Of a DNA stretch of 64,000 nucleotides, positions 8,089-17,263 are shown in pieces. A model generated the notes under the pieces. It saw nothing but the letters and a program-made list of their open reading frames with translations. It made no database searches and had not been told where the DNA came from. The first letter of the stretch is position 1; every line of letters starts with the position of its first letter. The stretch spans positions 1,488,001-1,552,000 of the forward strand of contig NZ_JAGINU010000001.1 in the NCBI RefSeq assembly GCF_017876315.1, given 5' to 3'. Source of the DNA: Pseudonocardia parietis. GTDB taxonomy: Bacteria > Actinomycetota > Actinomycetes > Mycobacteriales > Pseudonocardiaceae. The position numbers and the translations under genes are program-made.

Positions 8089-8442
8089 GTGAGCGACGAG
8101 CACGAGTCGGAGCGGCCCGGGCAGGAGCGCCCGAGCAACGCGGCCGACCGTCGTGGGCGGCGGGCTTCGCGGTCCGGCTCCGGCGGTACTCCGGCCAAGG
8201 GGCGTGCCACTCCCACCCGCGCGGCGGCGGCGACCCAGGAGCGGAAGGTCTCCCTGTTCGGGCGGCTGACCCGGTTCCTGCGCGAGGTCGTCGCCGAGCT
8301 CCGCAAGGTCATCTGGCCGAACCGCTCCCAGATGGTGAAGTACACCATCGCCGTCCTGATCTTCGTGTCGTTCATGGTGGCTTTCGTGTTCCTGCTCGAC
8401 TCGGCCTTCGCCGAGGGCGTCGCGCTGTTGTTCGGCGACTGA
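8089..8442 (+). CDS. secE: Preprotein translocase subunit SecE
   Basis: A 117-residue protein. The first ~60 residues are polar and Arg/Gly/Ser-rich, followed by the amphipathic SecE helix (LTRFLREVVAELRKVIWPNRSQM) and one membrane segment near residues 85-107 (YTIAVLIFVSFMVAFVFLL). SecE clamps the SecY channel in the plasma membrane. The single-membrane-span form with a long cytoplasmic N-terminus is usual in actinobacteria. Start GTG 8089; nusG follows after 60 nt in the same orientation. Confidence 0.94.
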   Translation: MSDEHESERPGQERPSNAADRRGRRASRSGSGGTPAKGRATPTRAAAATQERKVSLFGRLTRFLREVVAELRKVIWPNRSQMVKYTIAVLIFVSFMVAFVFLLDSAFAEGVALLFGD

Positions 8443-8502
8443 CGCGAGCGAGAACCGGACCGACCGGCGACGACCGACATCGATGAAGGAAGCGAGAAGG
8501 AC

Positions 8503-9429
8503 GTGACCTCCGACAGCAACGCGTACGTCGAGGCGGCCGATGAGGCCGCGATCGACGCCGTCGCCGAGCACGCGACCGACGAGACGCTTCCCGAGCAGTC
8601 CGTCCAGGATGTGGACGCCGAAGCCGCGCACGGTGACGACACCGGCGCCGACGACGAGACCGAGACCGACGGATCCGAGACCGACGACTCCGAGGCAGGC
8701 GAGACCGACGACCAGCCGGCCGCCGACGGTGACGAGCCGTCCGAGGCCACCGACGAGACCTCCGAGGCGGTGACCTCCGAGGAGGAGGTCGTCGAGGAGG
8801 AGGCCGACCCGGAGGAGGAGATGCGCGCCGCGCTGCGCCGCGCTCCGGGTGACTGGTACGTCGTGCACTCCTACGCCGGCTACGAGAACAAGGTGAAGTC
8901 GAACCTCGAGACCCGGGCCCAGACCCTGGATGTCGAGGACTACATCTTCCAGGTCGAGGTGCCCACCGAAGAGGTCACCGAGATCAAGAACGGGCAGCGC
9001 AAGAAGGTCCAGCGCAAGGTGCTGCCCGGCTACATCCTGGTCCGGATGGAGCTGAACGACCAGTCCTGGGGCGCGGTGCGCAACACCCCGGGCGTGACCG
9101 GCTTCGTCGGTGCCACGTCCAAGCCGTCGCCGCTGACGATCAACGAGGTCGTGAAGTTCCTCCTGCCCAAGACCGAGGCCCCCAAGAAGGACGCCGAGGC
9201 GGGCAGGGCGGCTTCCACGGGCGGCGGCGCCGCCGGTGGTGGCGGCCCCGCGGTCGAGGTCGACTTCGAGGTCGGCGAGTCGGTCACCGTCATGGACGGG
9301 CCGTTCGCGACGCTCCCGGCGAGCATCAGCGAGGTCAACGTCGACGCCCAGAAGCTCAAGGTGCTGGTTTCGATCTTCGGCCGGGAGACCCCGGTCGAGC
9401 TCGGGTTCAACCAGGTCTCCAAGATCTGA
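8503..9429 (+). CDS. nusG: Transcription termination/antitermination factor NusG
   Basis: A 308-residue protein, much longer than the 181 residues of E. coli NusG. Residues 1 to about 105 are an acidic Glu/Asp/Thr-rich extension. The NGN domain follows ([20 protein letters not shown] to about residue 220), then an Ala/Gly-rich linker, then a C-terminal KOW domain ([15 protein letters not shown] to the end). NusG binds the RNA polymerase clamp and links transcription with Rho and the ribosome. Acidic extensions are common in actinobacterial NusG. GTG start; rplK follows after 68 nt. Confidence 0.95.
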   Translation: MTSDSNAYVEAADEAAIDAVAEHATDETLPEQSVQDVDAEAAHGDDTGADDETETDGSETDDSEAGETDDQPAADGDEPSEATDETSEAVTSEEEVVEEEADPEEEMRAALRRAPGDWYVVHSYAGYENKVKSNLETRAQTLDVEDYIFQVEVPTEEVTEIKNGQRKKVQRKVLPGYILVRMELNDQSWGAVRNTPGVTGFVGATSKPSPLTINEVVKFLLPKTEAPKKDAEAGRAASTGGGAAGGGGPAVEVDFEVGESVTVMDGPFATLPASISEVNVDAQKLKVLVSIFGRETPVELGFNQVSKI

Positions 9430-9497
9430 GGCACCGCTGAGGATCGCCCGCGGCAAGGCAGGGCCGCGTGGCGCACATCGATCACTGAGGACAAGGC

Positions 9498-9932
9498 ATG
9501 CCCCCCAAGAAGCGGAAGCTCTCCGCGATCATCAAGCTCCAGATCCAGGCCGGCGCCGCGACGCCGGCCCCGCCGGTCGGCCCCGCTCTGGGTCAGCACG
9601 GCGTGAACATCATGGAGTTCTGCAAGGCGTACAACGCCGCGACCGAGGCCCAGCGCGGCAACGTCGTGCCGGTCGAGATCTCGGTCTTCGAGGACCGTTC
9701 GTTCTCGTTCGAGCTCAAGACCCCGCCGGCCGCCAAGCTGCTGCTCAAGGCAGCGGGCGTCGACAAGGGCTCCGGTGAGCCGCACAAGACGAAGGTCGCC
9801 ACGGTCACGCAGGCCCAGGTCCGCGAGATCGCCGAGACCAAGATGAAGGACCTCAACGCCAACGACCTGGACCAGGCCGCGAAGATCATTTCCGGTACCG
9901 CCCGGTCCATGGGCATCAAGGTCGAGGGCTGA
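9498..9932 (+). CDS. rplK: 50S ribosomal protein L11
   Basis: A 144-residue protein of normal length. It starts with basic MPPKKRK and the L11 N-domain signature [32 protein letters not shown], which forms the thiostrepton-binding GTPase centre together with 23S rRNA. The C-terminal RNA-binding domain ends in [17 protein letters not shown]. The GAGGACAAGGC stretch before the ATG serves as ribosome site. It is followed by rplA after a 144-nt gap containing a hairpin. Confidence 0.97.
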   Translation: MPPKKRKLSAIIKLQIQAGAATPAPPVGPALGQHGVNIMEFCKAYNAATEAQRGNVVPVEISVFEDRSFSFELKTPPAAKLLLKAAGVDKGSGEPHKTKVATVTQAQVREIAETKMKDLNANDLDQAAKIISGTARSMGIKVEG

Positions 9933-9991
9933 TACCGACGACGTCGGTGTCGAGCTAGTCAGTCCCGAAGGGCCCGAGCCCATCGGGGTGC

Positions 9992-10013
9992 GACGGGGGC
10001 GGAGTCCCCCGTC
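9992..10013 (+). promoter_or_regulatory. GC hairpin in the rplK-rplA leader
   Basis: Arms GACGGGGG (9992-9999) and CCCCCGTC (10006-10013) pair perfectly around a 6-nt loop. It lies about 65 nt before the rplA start in a 144-nt intercistronic gap. There is no T-run after it, so it is not a classic terminator. It could be a weak attenuator or part of an L1 feedback site; no L1-site homology can be confirmed by eye. Confidence 0.4.
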
Positions 10014-10076
10014 TGGTGTGGGAGAGCCGGGCGCGGCTCGTACCACGACCTGACCTCACAGAGGAGACGAGGACAG

Positions 10077-10802
10077 ATGGCACAGCGCAGCAAGGTCTAC
10101 CGCGAGGCCGTCGCGAAGATCGACGCGGACCGCCTCTACTCGCCGCTCACCGCGGCGAAGCTGGCCCAGGACACCTCCAGCAAGAACACCGACGCGACCG
10201 TCGAGGTCGCGCTCCGGCTGGGTGTCGACCCCCGCAAGGCGGACCAGATGGTCCGCGGCACCGTGAACCTGCCGCACGGTACCGGCAAGACCGCCCGGGT
10301 GATCGTGTTCGCCACCGGTGACAAGGCCACCGAGGCCGAGGCCGCCGGTGCGGACGCCGTGGGCGCCGAGGACCTGATCGAGCGCATCCAGGGTGGGTGG
10401 CTCGACTTCGACGCCGCCATCGCCACCCCGGACCAGATGGCCAAGGTCGGCCGGATCGCCCGCATCCTGGGCCCGCGTGGCCTGATGCCGAACCCGAAGA
10501 CCGGCACCGTGACCCCGGACGTCACGAAGGCCATCAACGAGATCAAGGGCGGCAAGGTCAACTTCCGGGTGGACAAGCAGGCCAACCTGCACCTGGTCAT
10601 CGGGAAGGCCTCGTTCGACACCGACAAGCTGGTGGAGAACTACGGCGCCGCCCTGGACGAGATCCTGCGGCTCAAGCCGTCGGCCGCCAAGGGCCGCTAC
10701 GTCAAGAAGGTCACCGTCTCGACCAACACCGGCCCGGGCATCCAGGTGGACCCGAACCGGACCCGGAACCTGCTGGCTCCGGACACGGAGGAGCAGGTCT
10801 GA
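10077..10802 (+). CDS. rplA: 50S ribosomal protein L1
   Basis: A 241-residue L1 of the mobile L1 stalk. Characteristic stretches are [24 protein letters not shown], the ribosomal L1 signature [16 protein letters not shown] near residues 135-150, and the [14 protein letters not shown]-terminal region. The ATG at 10077 is preceded by AGAGGAGACGAGG. L1 also represses its own operon in many bacteria. A perfect 16-bp terminator hairpin follows. Confidence 0.97.
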   Translation: MAQRSKVYREAVAKIDADRLYSPLTAAKLAQDTSSKNTDATVEVALRLGVDPRKADQMVRGTVNLPHGTGKTARVIVFATGDKATEAEAAGADAVGAEDLIERIQGGWLDFDAAIATPDQMAKVGRIARILGPRGLMPNPKTGTVTPDVTKAINEIKGGKVNFRVDKQANLHLVIGKASFDTDKLVENYGAALDEILRLKPSAAKGRYVKKVTVSTNTGPGIQVDPNRTRNLLAPDTEEQV

Positions 10803-10821
10803 CCTGAGGGTCTCCTACAGC

Positions 10822-10857
10822 GACGCCCCCGGCTCCGATCACGGAGCCGGGGGCGTC
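10822..10857. terminator. Bidirectional hairpin terminator between rplA and the racemase gene
   Basis: A perfect 16-bp GC-rich stem (10822-10837 with 10842-10857) around the 4-nt loop ATCA lies between two convergent genes. It has no clear T-run on either side, which is usual for very GC-rich actinobacteria. It isolates the rplKA transcript from the lipid island. Confidence 0.85.
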
Positions 10858-10869
10858 GTCGTGGTGTGG

Positions 10870-11970
10870 TCAGGACCAGTCGGCGAGAACGGTGTCGGCG
10901 TCCTCCGGGCCGGTCCCGCGTGAGGCCGCCTCGGCGCCGGTGCGCGAGAAGCGCGGCGCCGGTGCCGCCTGCGGGACGCCGTCGACGGTGACGATGGTGT
11001 TCCGCGCCCTCAGGTGTGCGTCCTCGCGAGCCTCGGCGAAGGAGAGCACCGGTGTCGTGCACGCGTCGGTGCCGGCGAACACGTCGGCCCACTCGTCGCG
11101 CGGCTTCGAGACGAACACCTCGGTGAACCGGGCGCGCATCGCGGGCCAGCCCGCGCGGTCGTACTGCGGGCCGAGCTCGGCCTCGGTCAGACCGAGTCCG
11201 GCGATCAGCTGGGCGTAGAACTGCGGCTCCAGGGCCCCGACGGCCATGTACCTGCCGTCCGCGCAGGTGTAGGTGTCGTAGAACGGCGCGTGCCCGTCGA
11301 GCAGGTTCGAGTCCCGCTCGTCGACCCAGGCGTCGGCGGCGAGGAAGCTCCAGAACATCTGGTTGAGCATGCTGACGCCGTCCACCATGGCGGCGTCGAC
11401 GACCTGTCCCACCCCGGAGGTCTTGGCCTCCCACGAGGCGGCCAGCACGCCGATCACGAGCAGCATCGAGCCGCCGCCGAAGTCACCGACCAGGTTCAGC
11501 GGGGGAACCGGACGCTCGCCGGCGCGGCCGATCGCGTGCAGCGCGCCGGTCAGCGAGATGTAGTTGATGTCGTGCCCGGCCCGCGGCGCCATCGGGCCGT
11601 CCTGGCCCCAGCCGGTCATCCGGCCGTAGACCAGGCGTGGGTTGCGGGCGTGGCAGTCCTCCGGCCCGACACCGAGCCGTTCGGTCACCCCCGGGCGGTA
11701 GCCCTCCAGCAGCACGTCGGCCTTCTCCACCAGCCGCAGCACGGTCTCCCGGCCGGCCGGGTCCTTCAGGTCCGCGGTGACCGTGCGGCGGCCGCGGGTG
11801 GTCGGGTCCGGCACGTCCGCGGCGCCGAGATCCAGACCGCCCGAAGGCCGGTCGACCCGGACGACGTCCGCGCCGAGATCGCCCAGCACCATCGCCGCGT
11901 GCGGGCCGGGCCCGATCCCCGCCAGCTCGATCACTTTCAGTCCGGCCAGCGGACCCTTGCCCCGTGTCAC
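10870..11970 (-). CDS. mcr: Alpha-methylacyl-CoA racemase / family III CoA-transferase
   Basis: A 366-residue family III CoA-transferase, close in length to mycobacterial MCR (about 360). The N-terminal [31 protein letters not shown] is the CoA-binding family signature. The racemase residues are present: His in [14 protein letters not shown] and Asp in [13 protein letters not shown], matching the His126/Asp156 pair of the M. tuberculosis enzyme. MCR interconverts 2R- and 2S-methylacyl-CoA so that methyl-branched chains, including sterol side chains, can enter beta-oxidation. GTG start at 11970 with a GAGGAGGT ribosome site. It is likely the last gene of a minus-strand unit with the genes at 12024 and 12412. 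Confidence 0.88.
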   Translation of the reverse strand: MTRGKGPLAGLKVIELAGIGPGPHAAMVLGDLGADVVRVDRPSGGLDLGAADVPDPTTRGRRTVTADLKDPAGRETVLRLVEKADVLLEGYRPGVTERLGVGPEDCHARNPRLVYGRMTGWGQDGPMAPRAGHDINYISLTGALHAIGRAGERPVPPLNLVGDFGGGSMLLVIGVLAASWEAKTSGVGQVVDAAMVDGVSMLNQMFWSFLAADAWVDERDSNLLDGHAPFYDTYTCADGRYMAVGALEPQFYAQLIAGLGLTEAELGPQYDRAGWPAMRARFTEVFVSKPRDEWADVFAGTDACTTPVLSFAEAREDAHLRARNTIVTVDGVPQAAPAPRFSRTGAEAASRGTGPEDADTVLADWS

Positions 11971-12023
11971 CGGCTACCTCCTCGCACTCGATGTACGAGC
12001 GACAGTAACCCGGCGCCGGCGCC

Positions 12024-12308
12024 CTACCCGGCCGCGTGCCGGGACTGTCGTTCGTAGTCCCAGAAGTCCTTGCCCAGTTCCTGCACCGGATGCCCGGTCT
12101 CGTCGCGCTCCTGGATGGTGAAGAAGTAGCGGCCGTGCTGCCAGCCGTCGCGCGCGGCGATGCCCAGCAGGACGGCCTCCGCCCAGGCGTGCCACTCGTC
12201 GTAGTCGTGTGGCAGCGGGTCCGGCATGTCGCACTCGATCTCGCTGATCGGGTGCAGCGCGCCGCGCAAGGGCTGCCACATGTGTACGTCCAGCCACAGA
12301 TTGTCCAT
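12024..12308 (-). CDS. Small Trp/His-rich protein of unknown function
   Basis: A 94-residue protein from ATG 12308 with a good GGAGG ribosome site 8 nt upstream. The sequence is rich in Trp, His and acidic residues (LWLDVHMWQPLRG, HDYDEWHAWAEAVLLG, HGRYFFTIQERDETGHPV) and looks like a compact soluble domain without membrane segments. No family is recognised. It lies 53 nt upstream of the racemase gene and 103 nt downstream of an SCP2 gene on the same strand, so a role in lipid metabolism is possible by context only. Confidence 0.7.
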   Translation of the reverse strand: MDNLWLDVHMWQPLRGALHPISEIECDMPDPLPHDYDEWHAWAEAVLLGIAARDGWQHGRYFFTIQERDETGHPVQELGKDFWDYERQSRHAAG

Positions 12309-12411
12309 CGCCGCCTCCGCCGGTCTCGATCATGACGATCGACACGCAGTATCGGAGGCGGCATCGCTATGCACCCGACAGGACGCCGGTGTACAGCCGA
12401 TCGGATGAAGA

Positions 12412-12822
12412 TCAGGCCTTGAGCAGGTCGTCCCGATTCTCGGCCTGCAGCTTCGCCTGGTACGGCTTGAACAGCTGCTTCGCCATCGGCAGCAGCGTGA
12501 GCAGCTTCGAGACCGGGCCCTTCGCGCGGACGTCGCCCTTGGCCATCGCGACGGGCAGGATCACCTTGCCCAGCCAGAACCGGTTGCCGGTGTCGGCGCT
12601 CATGAACAGTTCGATGTTCGGGTCCGGGCCGTTGCCGGCTCCGGTGTGCAGCTGCGAGTTCGGCATGTCGACGGTGATGACCGCTGCCGGATCGGTGTAG
12701 GTGATCCGCAGGACGACGCCGGACGACTGCAGCTTGGCCACCAGGTCCGGGTCCTCCAGACCGATCCGGAAAACCCCGCCCAGGTACTCGTAGACCTCGG
12801 CCTCGTCGGCGAACACGGCCAT
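12412..12822 (-). CDS. SCP2 sterol-carrier-like domain protein (copy 1)
   Basis: A 136-residue stand-alone SCP2-like protein. It begins MAVFADEAEVYEYLGGVFRI, continues with a strand-rich centre (VVLRITYTDPAAVITVDM) and has the late motif FWLGKVILPVAMAKGDVRAKGPVSKLLTLLPMAKQLFKPYQ seen in SCP2 lipid-carrier domains. It should bind a hydrophobic ligand in a cytoplasmic tunnel and pass it between enzymes. It is a clear paralogue of the protein at 18571-18987, sharing the start, the tunnel segment and the DDLL C-terminus. The ATG at 12822 has a GAGGAGG site upstream. The longer upstream frame is Pro/Arg-rich and rejected. Confidence 0.85.
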   Translation of the reverse strand: MAVFADEAEVYEYLGGVFRIGLEDPDLVAKLQSSGVVLRITYTDPAAVITVDMPNSQLHTGAGNGPDPNIELFMSADTGNRFWLGKVILPVAMAKGDVRAKGPVSKLLTLLPMAKQLFKPYQAKLQAENRDDLLKA

Positions 12823-12971
12823 CAGCGCCTCCTCGCGAGATGTCGTGGCGGGCACGGACGTGCCGCCACCGGGTGCGAGTCTCGCGGCTGCGACCCGGAC
12901 GGCCCAGCCGATGACCGGGCCAGCTCTGGCCCGCCCGGGCCGCGCGCGCGGGAGCGGGAGCGACGCCCGGG

Positions 12972-13640
12972 TCAGCGCCGGTCGGCGGGGTCCTCGTCGA
13001 GCAGGCCGCAGCGTCCGGCCAGGGCGGCCGCCTCGATCCGGTTGGCGGCACCCAGCTTGTGCAGCAGCGAGGCGATCATGCGCTTGGCGGTCCGCTCGCT
13101 GACCAGCATCGGCCGGGCGATGTCGGCGGTCTCCAGCCCGCGGGCGAGCAGGATCCACAGCTCGACGTCGCGCTCGTTCAGCCGGTCGAGCAGCCCGTCG
13201 GCCGTCCGGTCGGACGCGGTGAGCAGTGCGTCGAGCAGCTCGCCGCGCAGCACCCGGACCCCGGCCACGATCGCGAGCAGCGGGGCGACCAGCACCTCGG
13301 GGTCCGCGGACTTGCCGAGGTAGCCGTCCGCTCCGGCGCGCAGCGCGGCGGCGGCCAGATCGAGGTCCTCGGTCCCGGACAGCGCCAGCACCCGGGTCGC
13401 GGGGTAGGCGGCCTTGATCCGCCGGATCGTCTCCACCCCGCCCAGCGGGGGCAGGGCCAGGTCCACGATCGCGATACCCGCCCGGTGCCTGCCGACAAGT
13501 GCGACGGCCTCCTCGCCGGCCGTCGTCGACCCGGCGATCCGGAACGTCTCACCGGCCCGGGACTCGAGCAGGAGTGCGAGCCCCTGGGAGAACAGGTTGT
13601 GGTCGTCCACGATGACGACGACGTGCGGCTCGGCTGGCAC
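12972..13640 (-). CDS. NarL/LuxR-family response regulator
   Basis: A 222-residue two-domain regulator. The receiver has the acidic pair Asp12-Asp13, phosphoacceptor Asp60 (IAIVDLALPP), Ser/Thr at 88-90 and Lys110. The output domain at about residues 150-205 is a LuxR-type helix-turn-helix (LNERDVELWILLARGLETADIARPM... SERTAKRMIASLLHKLGA). The GTG start at 13640 is divergent from a histidine kinase gene 84 nt away, its probable partner. The signal and targets are unknown. Its place inside the lipid island suggests, but does not show, a role in lipid or membrane sensing. Confidence 0.9.
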   Translation of the reverse strand: MPAEPHVVVIVDDHNLFSQGLALLLESRAGETFRIAGSTTAGEEAVALVGRHRAGIAIVDLALPPLGGVETIRRIKAAYPATRVLALSGTEDLDLAAAALRAGADGYLGKSADPEVLVAPLLAIVAGVRVLRGELLDALLTASDRTADGLLDRLNERDVELWILLARGLETADIARPMLVSERTAKRMIASLLHKLGAANRIEAAALAGRCGLLDEDPADRR

Positions 13641-13724
13641 GGCCGCGAGCCTAGTGTGGACGCTCCGGTGGGCCCCGGACGCCTACCGCACCCGACCGTC
13701 CGACCCCGGAGAGCGACCACCGCC

Positions 13725-15038
13725 ATGAGCACCCCCAGCATCCCCGCCGTGCCGGGCCACCGGCGGCGGGAGGAGCTCCCGGAGCGCACCACGGAGGAGC
13801 GCACCGCCGTCGTCCTCCGGCTGTGCGTCGTCGTCGCCGCCGCGGTGCTGGTCGCGGTCCGCCCGGACAGCGCCGCAGGCGGGCTCACGGCGGCGGTGGC
13901 GTTGATCGCCGCGGCGACGGTGTACGCGCTGGCCCTCGCCGCGGCCGCCGTGTGGCGGGGTGCTCTGCCGGTCCGGCCCGCCGTGCTGACCGGCGTCGAC
14001 GGGGTGCTCGCCGTCGTCGCGTGCGGGCTCACCGGCGGTGTGCGGAGCCCACTCGTCGCGGCCCTGCCACTGGTCGTCATCGCGATCGCGCTGCGCGGCG
14101 GGTCCGGGGTCGGGCGGATCGCCGCGGTCGTGCTCGGCACCGGCTTCACCGCGGCCGGCCTGCTCGGGACCGATCCCGCCGTCGCGGTGGCCGACCGGAT
14201 CGTGGCCGGCGTGTGGTGGACCGGGTTCCTGCTCGCGACGGCGGTGCTGGTCGGGGTCCTGGTGCGGCTGCTGGAACGCCAGCTCGTCGACATCGCGACC
14301 ACCCGGGCCCGCGCGGAGGGCGAACACGAGCGCTACCTGTCCGAGCGGGCACTGCGGGACCGGATCGTGTCGCAGAGCCGGGCCCGGCTCGACGGGGCGC
14401 GGGTGGTGCTGCACGAGTTCCGGACCCCGGTCGCCTCGCTGACCGCGCTGTCCGCCGACCTCGCCCAGGAGCGGCTGACCGGCGATGCGGCCCGGACCGC
14501 CGCCAGGCTGCTCGCCGACCACGCCGCCCACCTGCAGGACATGCTGGACGGCCTGGCCGATCTCGCCGTCGCCGACGGGAGCCCGCTGGGCCGCGACCGG
14601 CCCCGCCGGGTCCCGCTCGCGGACCTCGCCGACGGGGTCCTCGACGCCGCCGGGATCTCCGCGCAGCGGCGCCGCCCGGTCGTCGAACCGGCGGACGGGG
14701 CGGTCCACTGCGATCCGCAGCGGTTGCGCCGGCTGCTCACCAATCTCGCGGAGAACGCCGCCCGGCACAGCGGCGACGAGCCGGTCGAGCTGTACCTGGA
14801 GCACCGGGGCTCGACACTCACCGCCGAGGTCCGCGACCGCGGTCCCGGGCTCCCGGCAGGCCAGGAGGGGTTGGTGACGGCGAAGGGGGTGGCGCTGGGG
14901 GAGCGGCGTGGCACCGCCGGCCTGGGGCTGTGGATCGCCGAGGCGCTGGCGTCCGCGATGGACGGCGAGCTGAGCCTGCTGCCGCGCGACGGCGGCGGCC
15001 TCACCGCGCGGTTGACCCTGCCGCTGCCCCCGGCCTGA
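13725..15038 (+). CDS. Membrane sensor histidine kinase (HisKA-like H-box)
   Basis: A 437-residue kinase. The N-terminal half has about five to six hydrophobic segments (residues ~30-190) with almost no extracellular loop, so it probably senses the membrane itself. A short linker leads to the H-box LHEFRTPVASL, with His230 as the phosphorylation site, then the N-box NLAENAARHSGDE and a glycine-rich ATP lid (DRGPGLPAG, GTAGLGLWIA). The H-box is of the HEFRTP (HisKA-like) type rather than HisKA_3, which usually partners NarL-type regulators. The ATG at 13725 matches the divergent arrangement with the regulator gene. Confidence 0.9.
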   Translation: MSTPSIPAVPGHRRREELPERTTEERTAVVLRLCVVVAAAVLVAVRPDSAAGGLTAAVALIAAATVYALALAAAAVWRGALPVRPAVLTGVDGVLAVVACGLTGGVRSPLVAALPLVVIAIALRGGSGVGRIAAVVLGTGFTAAGLLGTDPAVAVADRIVAGVWWTGFLLATAVLVGVLVRLLERQLVDIATTRARAEGEHERYLSERALRDRIVSQSRARLDGARVVLHEFRTPVASLTALSADLAQERLTGDAARTAARLLADHAAHLQDMLDGLADLAVADGSPLGRDRPRRVPLADLADGVLDAAGISAQRRRPVVEPADGAVHCDPQRLRRLLTNLAENAARHSGDEPVELYLEHRGSTLTAEVRDRGPGLPAGQEGLVTAKGVALGERRGTAGLGLWIAEALASAMDGELSLLPRDGGGLTARLTLPLPPA

Positions 15039-15117
15039 CCGCCCTGGCACCCGGGGGCCAGTGCTGGCGCGGACGGCGGGTGTGGCCGCATCGGCGGACG
15101 GGCCAGGATCCTGCGTC

Positions 15118-16227
15118 ATGCGGACGACGGCAGCGGTGCTGTGGGAACCCGGCGGCAAGTGGGAGATCGAGGAGGTCGAGCTCGACCCACCGAACGCCGG
15201 CGAGGTGATGGTCGAACTGACGGCTTCCGGGCTGTGTCACTCGGACGAGCACCTGGTCACCGGGGACCTCCCCGCGGTGCTGCCGATGGTCGGCGGCCAC
15301 GAGGGCGCGGGCCGCGTGATCGAGGTCGGCCCGGGCGTCACCGACCTGGCGGTAGGGGATCCGGTCGTGATGACCTTCCTGCCGGCCTGCGGGCGCTGCC
15401 CGTACTGCTCCAAGGGCCAGCCGAACCTGTGCAACGACGGCTACGCCGCCACGCTCGGCCCGCAGCTCGACGGCTCCTACCGGTTCCACGCCCGCGGCGA
15501 GGACATCGGCCAGATGTGTCTGCTCGGGACGTTCGCGAAGCACACCGTCGTCCCGGTGAAGTCCGTCGTGAAGATCGACGAGGGCTTCCCGCTGGACCTG
15601 GCCGCGCTGGTCGGCTGCGGTGTCACCACCGGCTTCGGATCGGCGGTGCGCACCGCCGAGCTCCAGGCCGGTGACACCGCCGTGGTGGTCGGCGTGGGCG
15701 GGATCGGCGCGAACGCCGTGCAGGGCGCCCAGGCGGCGGGCTGCCGGTACGTCGTCGCCGTGGACCCGGTGGAGTACAAGCGGGAGAGCGCCCTGGGATT
15801 GGGCGCCACGCACGTCGCGGCGAGCATCGACGAGGCCTGGGAGATCGTCAGCGAGCTGACCCGCGGCCAGCTCGCCGACGCCGCGATCCTCTGCACCGGC
15901 GTGGCGCGGGGAGCCGACCTGCAGCCGCTGCTGCAGCTGGTCGGCAAGCGGGGCCGGGTCGTGGTCACCGCGCTGGCGAACGCAGTCGAGGAGACGGCGA
16001 CGCTCTCGCTGCTGGACCTCACGCTCTACGAGAAGCAGATCCGTGGCGCGCTGTTCGGCAGTTCCGCCGCCCAGCACGACATCCCGCGGCTGCTCGAGAT
16101 GCACAACCTCGGCCGGCTCAAGCTGCGCGAGCTGATCACCAAGGAGTATTCGCTCGACCAGGTCAACGAGGGTTACGAGGACATGCGCGCCGGGCGCAAC
16201 ATCAGGGGTCTCATCCGCTACCAGTAG
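15118..16227 (+). CDS. Zinc-dependent alcohol dehydrogenase, NDMA-dependent type
   Basis: A 369-residue medium-chain dehydrogenase, the length of the NDMA-dependent actinobacterial alcohol dehydrogenases. Catalytic zinc ligands are Cys40, His61-Glu62 and Cys167 (GCGVTTGFG). The structural zinc site is Cys91, Cys94, Cys97 and Cys105. The NAD-binding loop is GVGGIG at 192-197. It would oxidise a primary alcohol to an aldehyde, possibly with tightly bound NAD. The R2lox gene starts 25 nt downstream in the same direction, so the two form an operon; a hydroxylation-then-oxidation sequence with the neighbouring P450 is an inference. Confidence 0.92.
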   Translation: MRTTAAVLWEPGGKWEIEEVELDPPNAGEVMVELTASGLCHSDEHLVTGDLPAVLPMVGGHEGAGRVIEVGPGVTDLAVGDPVVMTFLPACGRCPYCSKGQPNLCNDGYAATLGPQLDGSYRFHARGEDIGQMCLLGTFAKHTVVPVKSVVKIDEGFPLDLAALVGCGVTTGFGSAVRTAELQAGDTAVVVGVGGIGANAVQGAQAAGCRYVVAVDPVEYKRESALGLGATHVAASIDEAWEIVSELTRGQLADAAILCTGVARGADLQPLLQLVGKRGRVVVTALANAVEETATLSLLDLTLYEKQIRGALFGSSAAQHDIPRLLEMHNLGRLKLRELITKEYSLDQVNEGYEDMRAGRNIRGLIRYQ

Positions 16228-16252
16228 CGCACGACGACGGCAAAGGAGCCGC

Positions 16253-17263
16253 ATGTTGAGCACCACGAGCACGAGCACCACGGCCACCCGCACGATCGAG
16301 CACGGGAAGCGGGACGGGTTCGCCAGCCTGTCCGCCGGACGGCTGCGAGCCGACTCGTTCCCGATGCGGCTGTTCAGCAAGGGCAACGCGAAGCACTGGG
16401 ACCCGTCGTCGATCGACTTCACGCAGGACGCCGCGGACTTCGCCGCGATGACCGACGACGAGCGCTGGCAGACCTGCGCGCTGGCCGCGCAGTTCCTGGC
16501 AGGGGAGGAGTCGGTGACCCAGGATCTGCAGCCGTTCGTGGCGGCGATGGCCGCCGAGGGCCGGCTGGCCGACGAGATGTACCTGACCCAGTTCGTGTAC
16601 GAGGAGGCCAAGCACACCCAGGCCTTCCGGCTGTGGTTCGACGCCGTCGGCATGACCGGTGATCTGCACGAGTACATCGAGCACAACGAGCACTACCTGG
16701 AGATCTTCACCCGCGCCCTGCCGGAGAGCCTGTACGCGCTGGGCGACGACCCGTCCCCGGCGAACCAGATCCGGGCGTCGGTCACCTACAACCACGTCGT
16801 CGAGGGCACGCTCGCGCTCACCGGGTACTTCGCCTGGCACAAGATCTGCGCGGAGCGCGGGATCCTCCCCGGCATGCAGAAGGTGATCAAGCACATCGGC
16901 GACGACGAGCGCAGGCACATGGCCTGGGGCACCTTCACCTGCCGCCGGCACGTGGCCGGCGACGACTCGCTCTGGGACGTCGTCGACGGCCGGATGCAGG
17001 AGCTGATGGTCCCGGCGATGGGCGTCGTCACCGGCACCGTCGACCGGTGGCCGGAGGGGCAGGCCCCGTTCGGCATCGACATCGGCGAGCTGGCCGAGTA
17101 CGCGATGGACAAGGTCGGACGCCGGCTGGGCGCGATCGAGTCGGCCCGCGGTGCGGACCTGCGCACGATCGACGCCGACGCCGAGCCGGAGAAGCTCGAG
17201 GAGCGCTTCCACGCCGAGGACCAGCGCATCCTCGCCGCCGCGGCCGCCACGGTCAGCTCCTAG
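16253..17263 (+). CDS. R2-like ligand-binding oxidase (R2lox)
   Basis: A 336-residue ferritin-fold protein homologous to Rv0233-type R2lox, not a true ribonucleotide reductase subunit. All metal ligands align with the M. tuberculosis protein at a constant offset of +17: Glu85, Glu118, His121, Glu184, Glu219 and His222. The Val88-Tyr179 pair that forms the unusual ether crosslink is also present. R2lox binds a Mn/Fe cofactor and a long-chain fatty-acid-like ligand; its native reaction is not established. The ATG at 16253 follows an AAAGGAGCC ribosome site. The gene follows the alcohol dehydrogenase and its stop overlaps the convergent P450 stop by 4 nt. Confidence 0.93.
   Translation: MLSTTSTSTTATRTIEHGKRDGFASLSAGRLRADSFPMRLFSKGNAKHWDPSSIDFTQDAADFAAMTDDERWQTCALAAQFLAGEESVTQDLQPFVAAMAAEGRLADEMYLTQFVYEEAKHTQAFRLWFDAVGMTGDLHEYIEHNEHYLEIFTRALPESLYALGDDPSPANQIRASVTYNHVVEGTLALTGYFAWHKICAERGILPGMQKVIKHIGDDERRHMAWGTFTCRRHVAGDDSLWDVVDGRMQELMVPAMGVVTGTVDRWPEGQAPFGIDIGELAEYAMDKVGRRLGAIESARGADLRTIDADAEPEKLEERFHAEDQRILAAAAATVSS

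Noticed and set aside
16253-17263. Ribonucleotide reductase small subunit (nrdF/nrdB)
   Set aside because: The ligand spacing and the Val-Tyr crosslink pair match R2lox, and no large subunit gene is adjacent.
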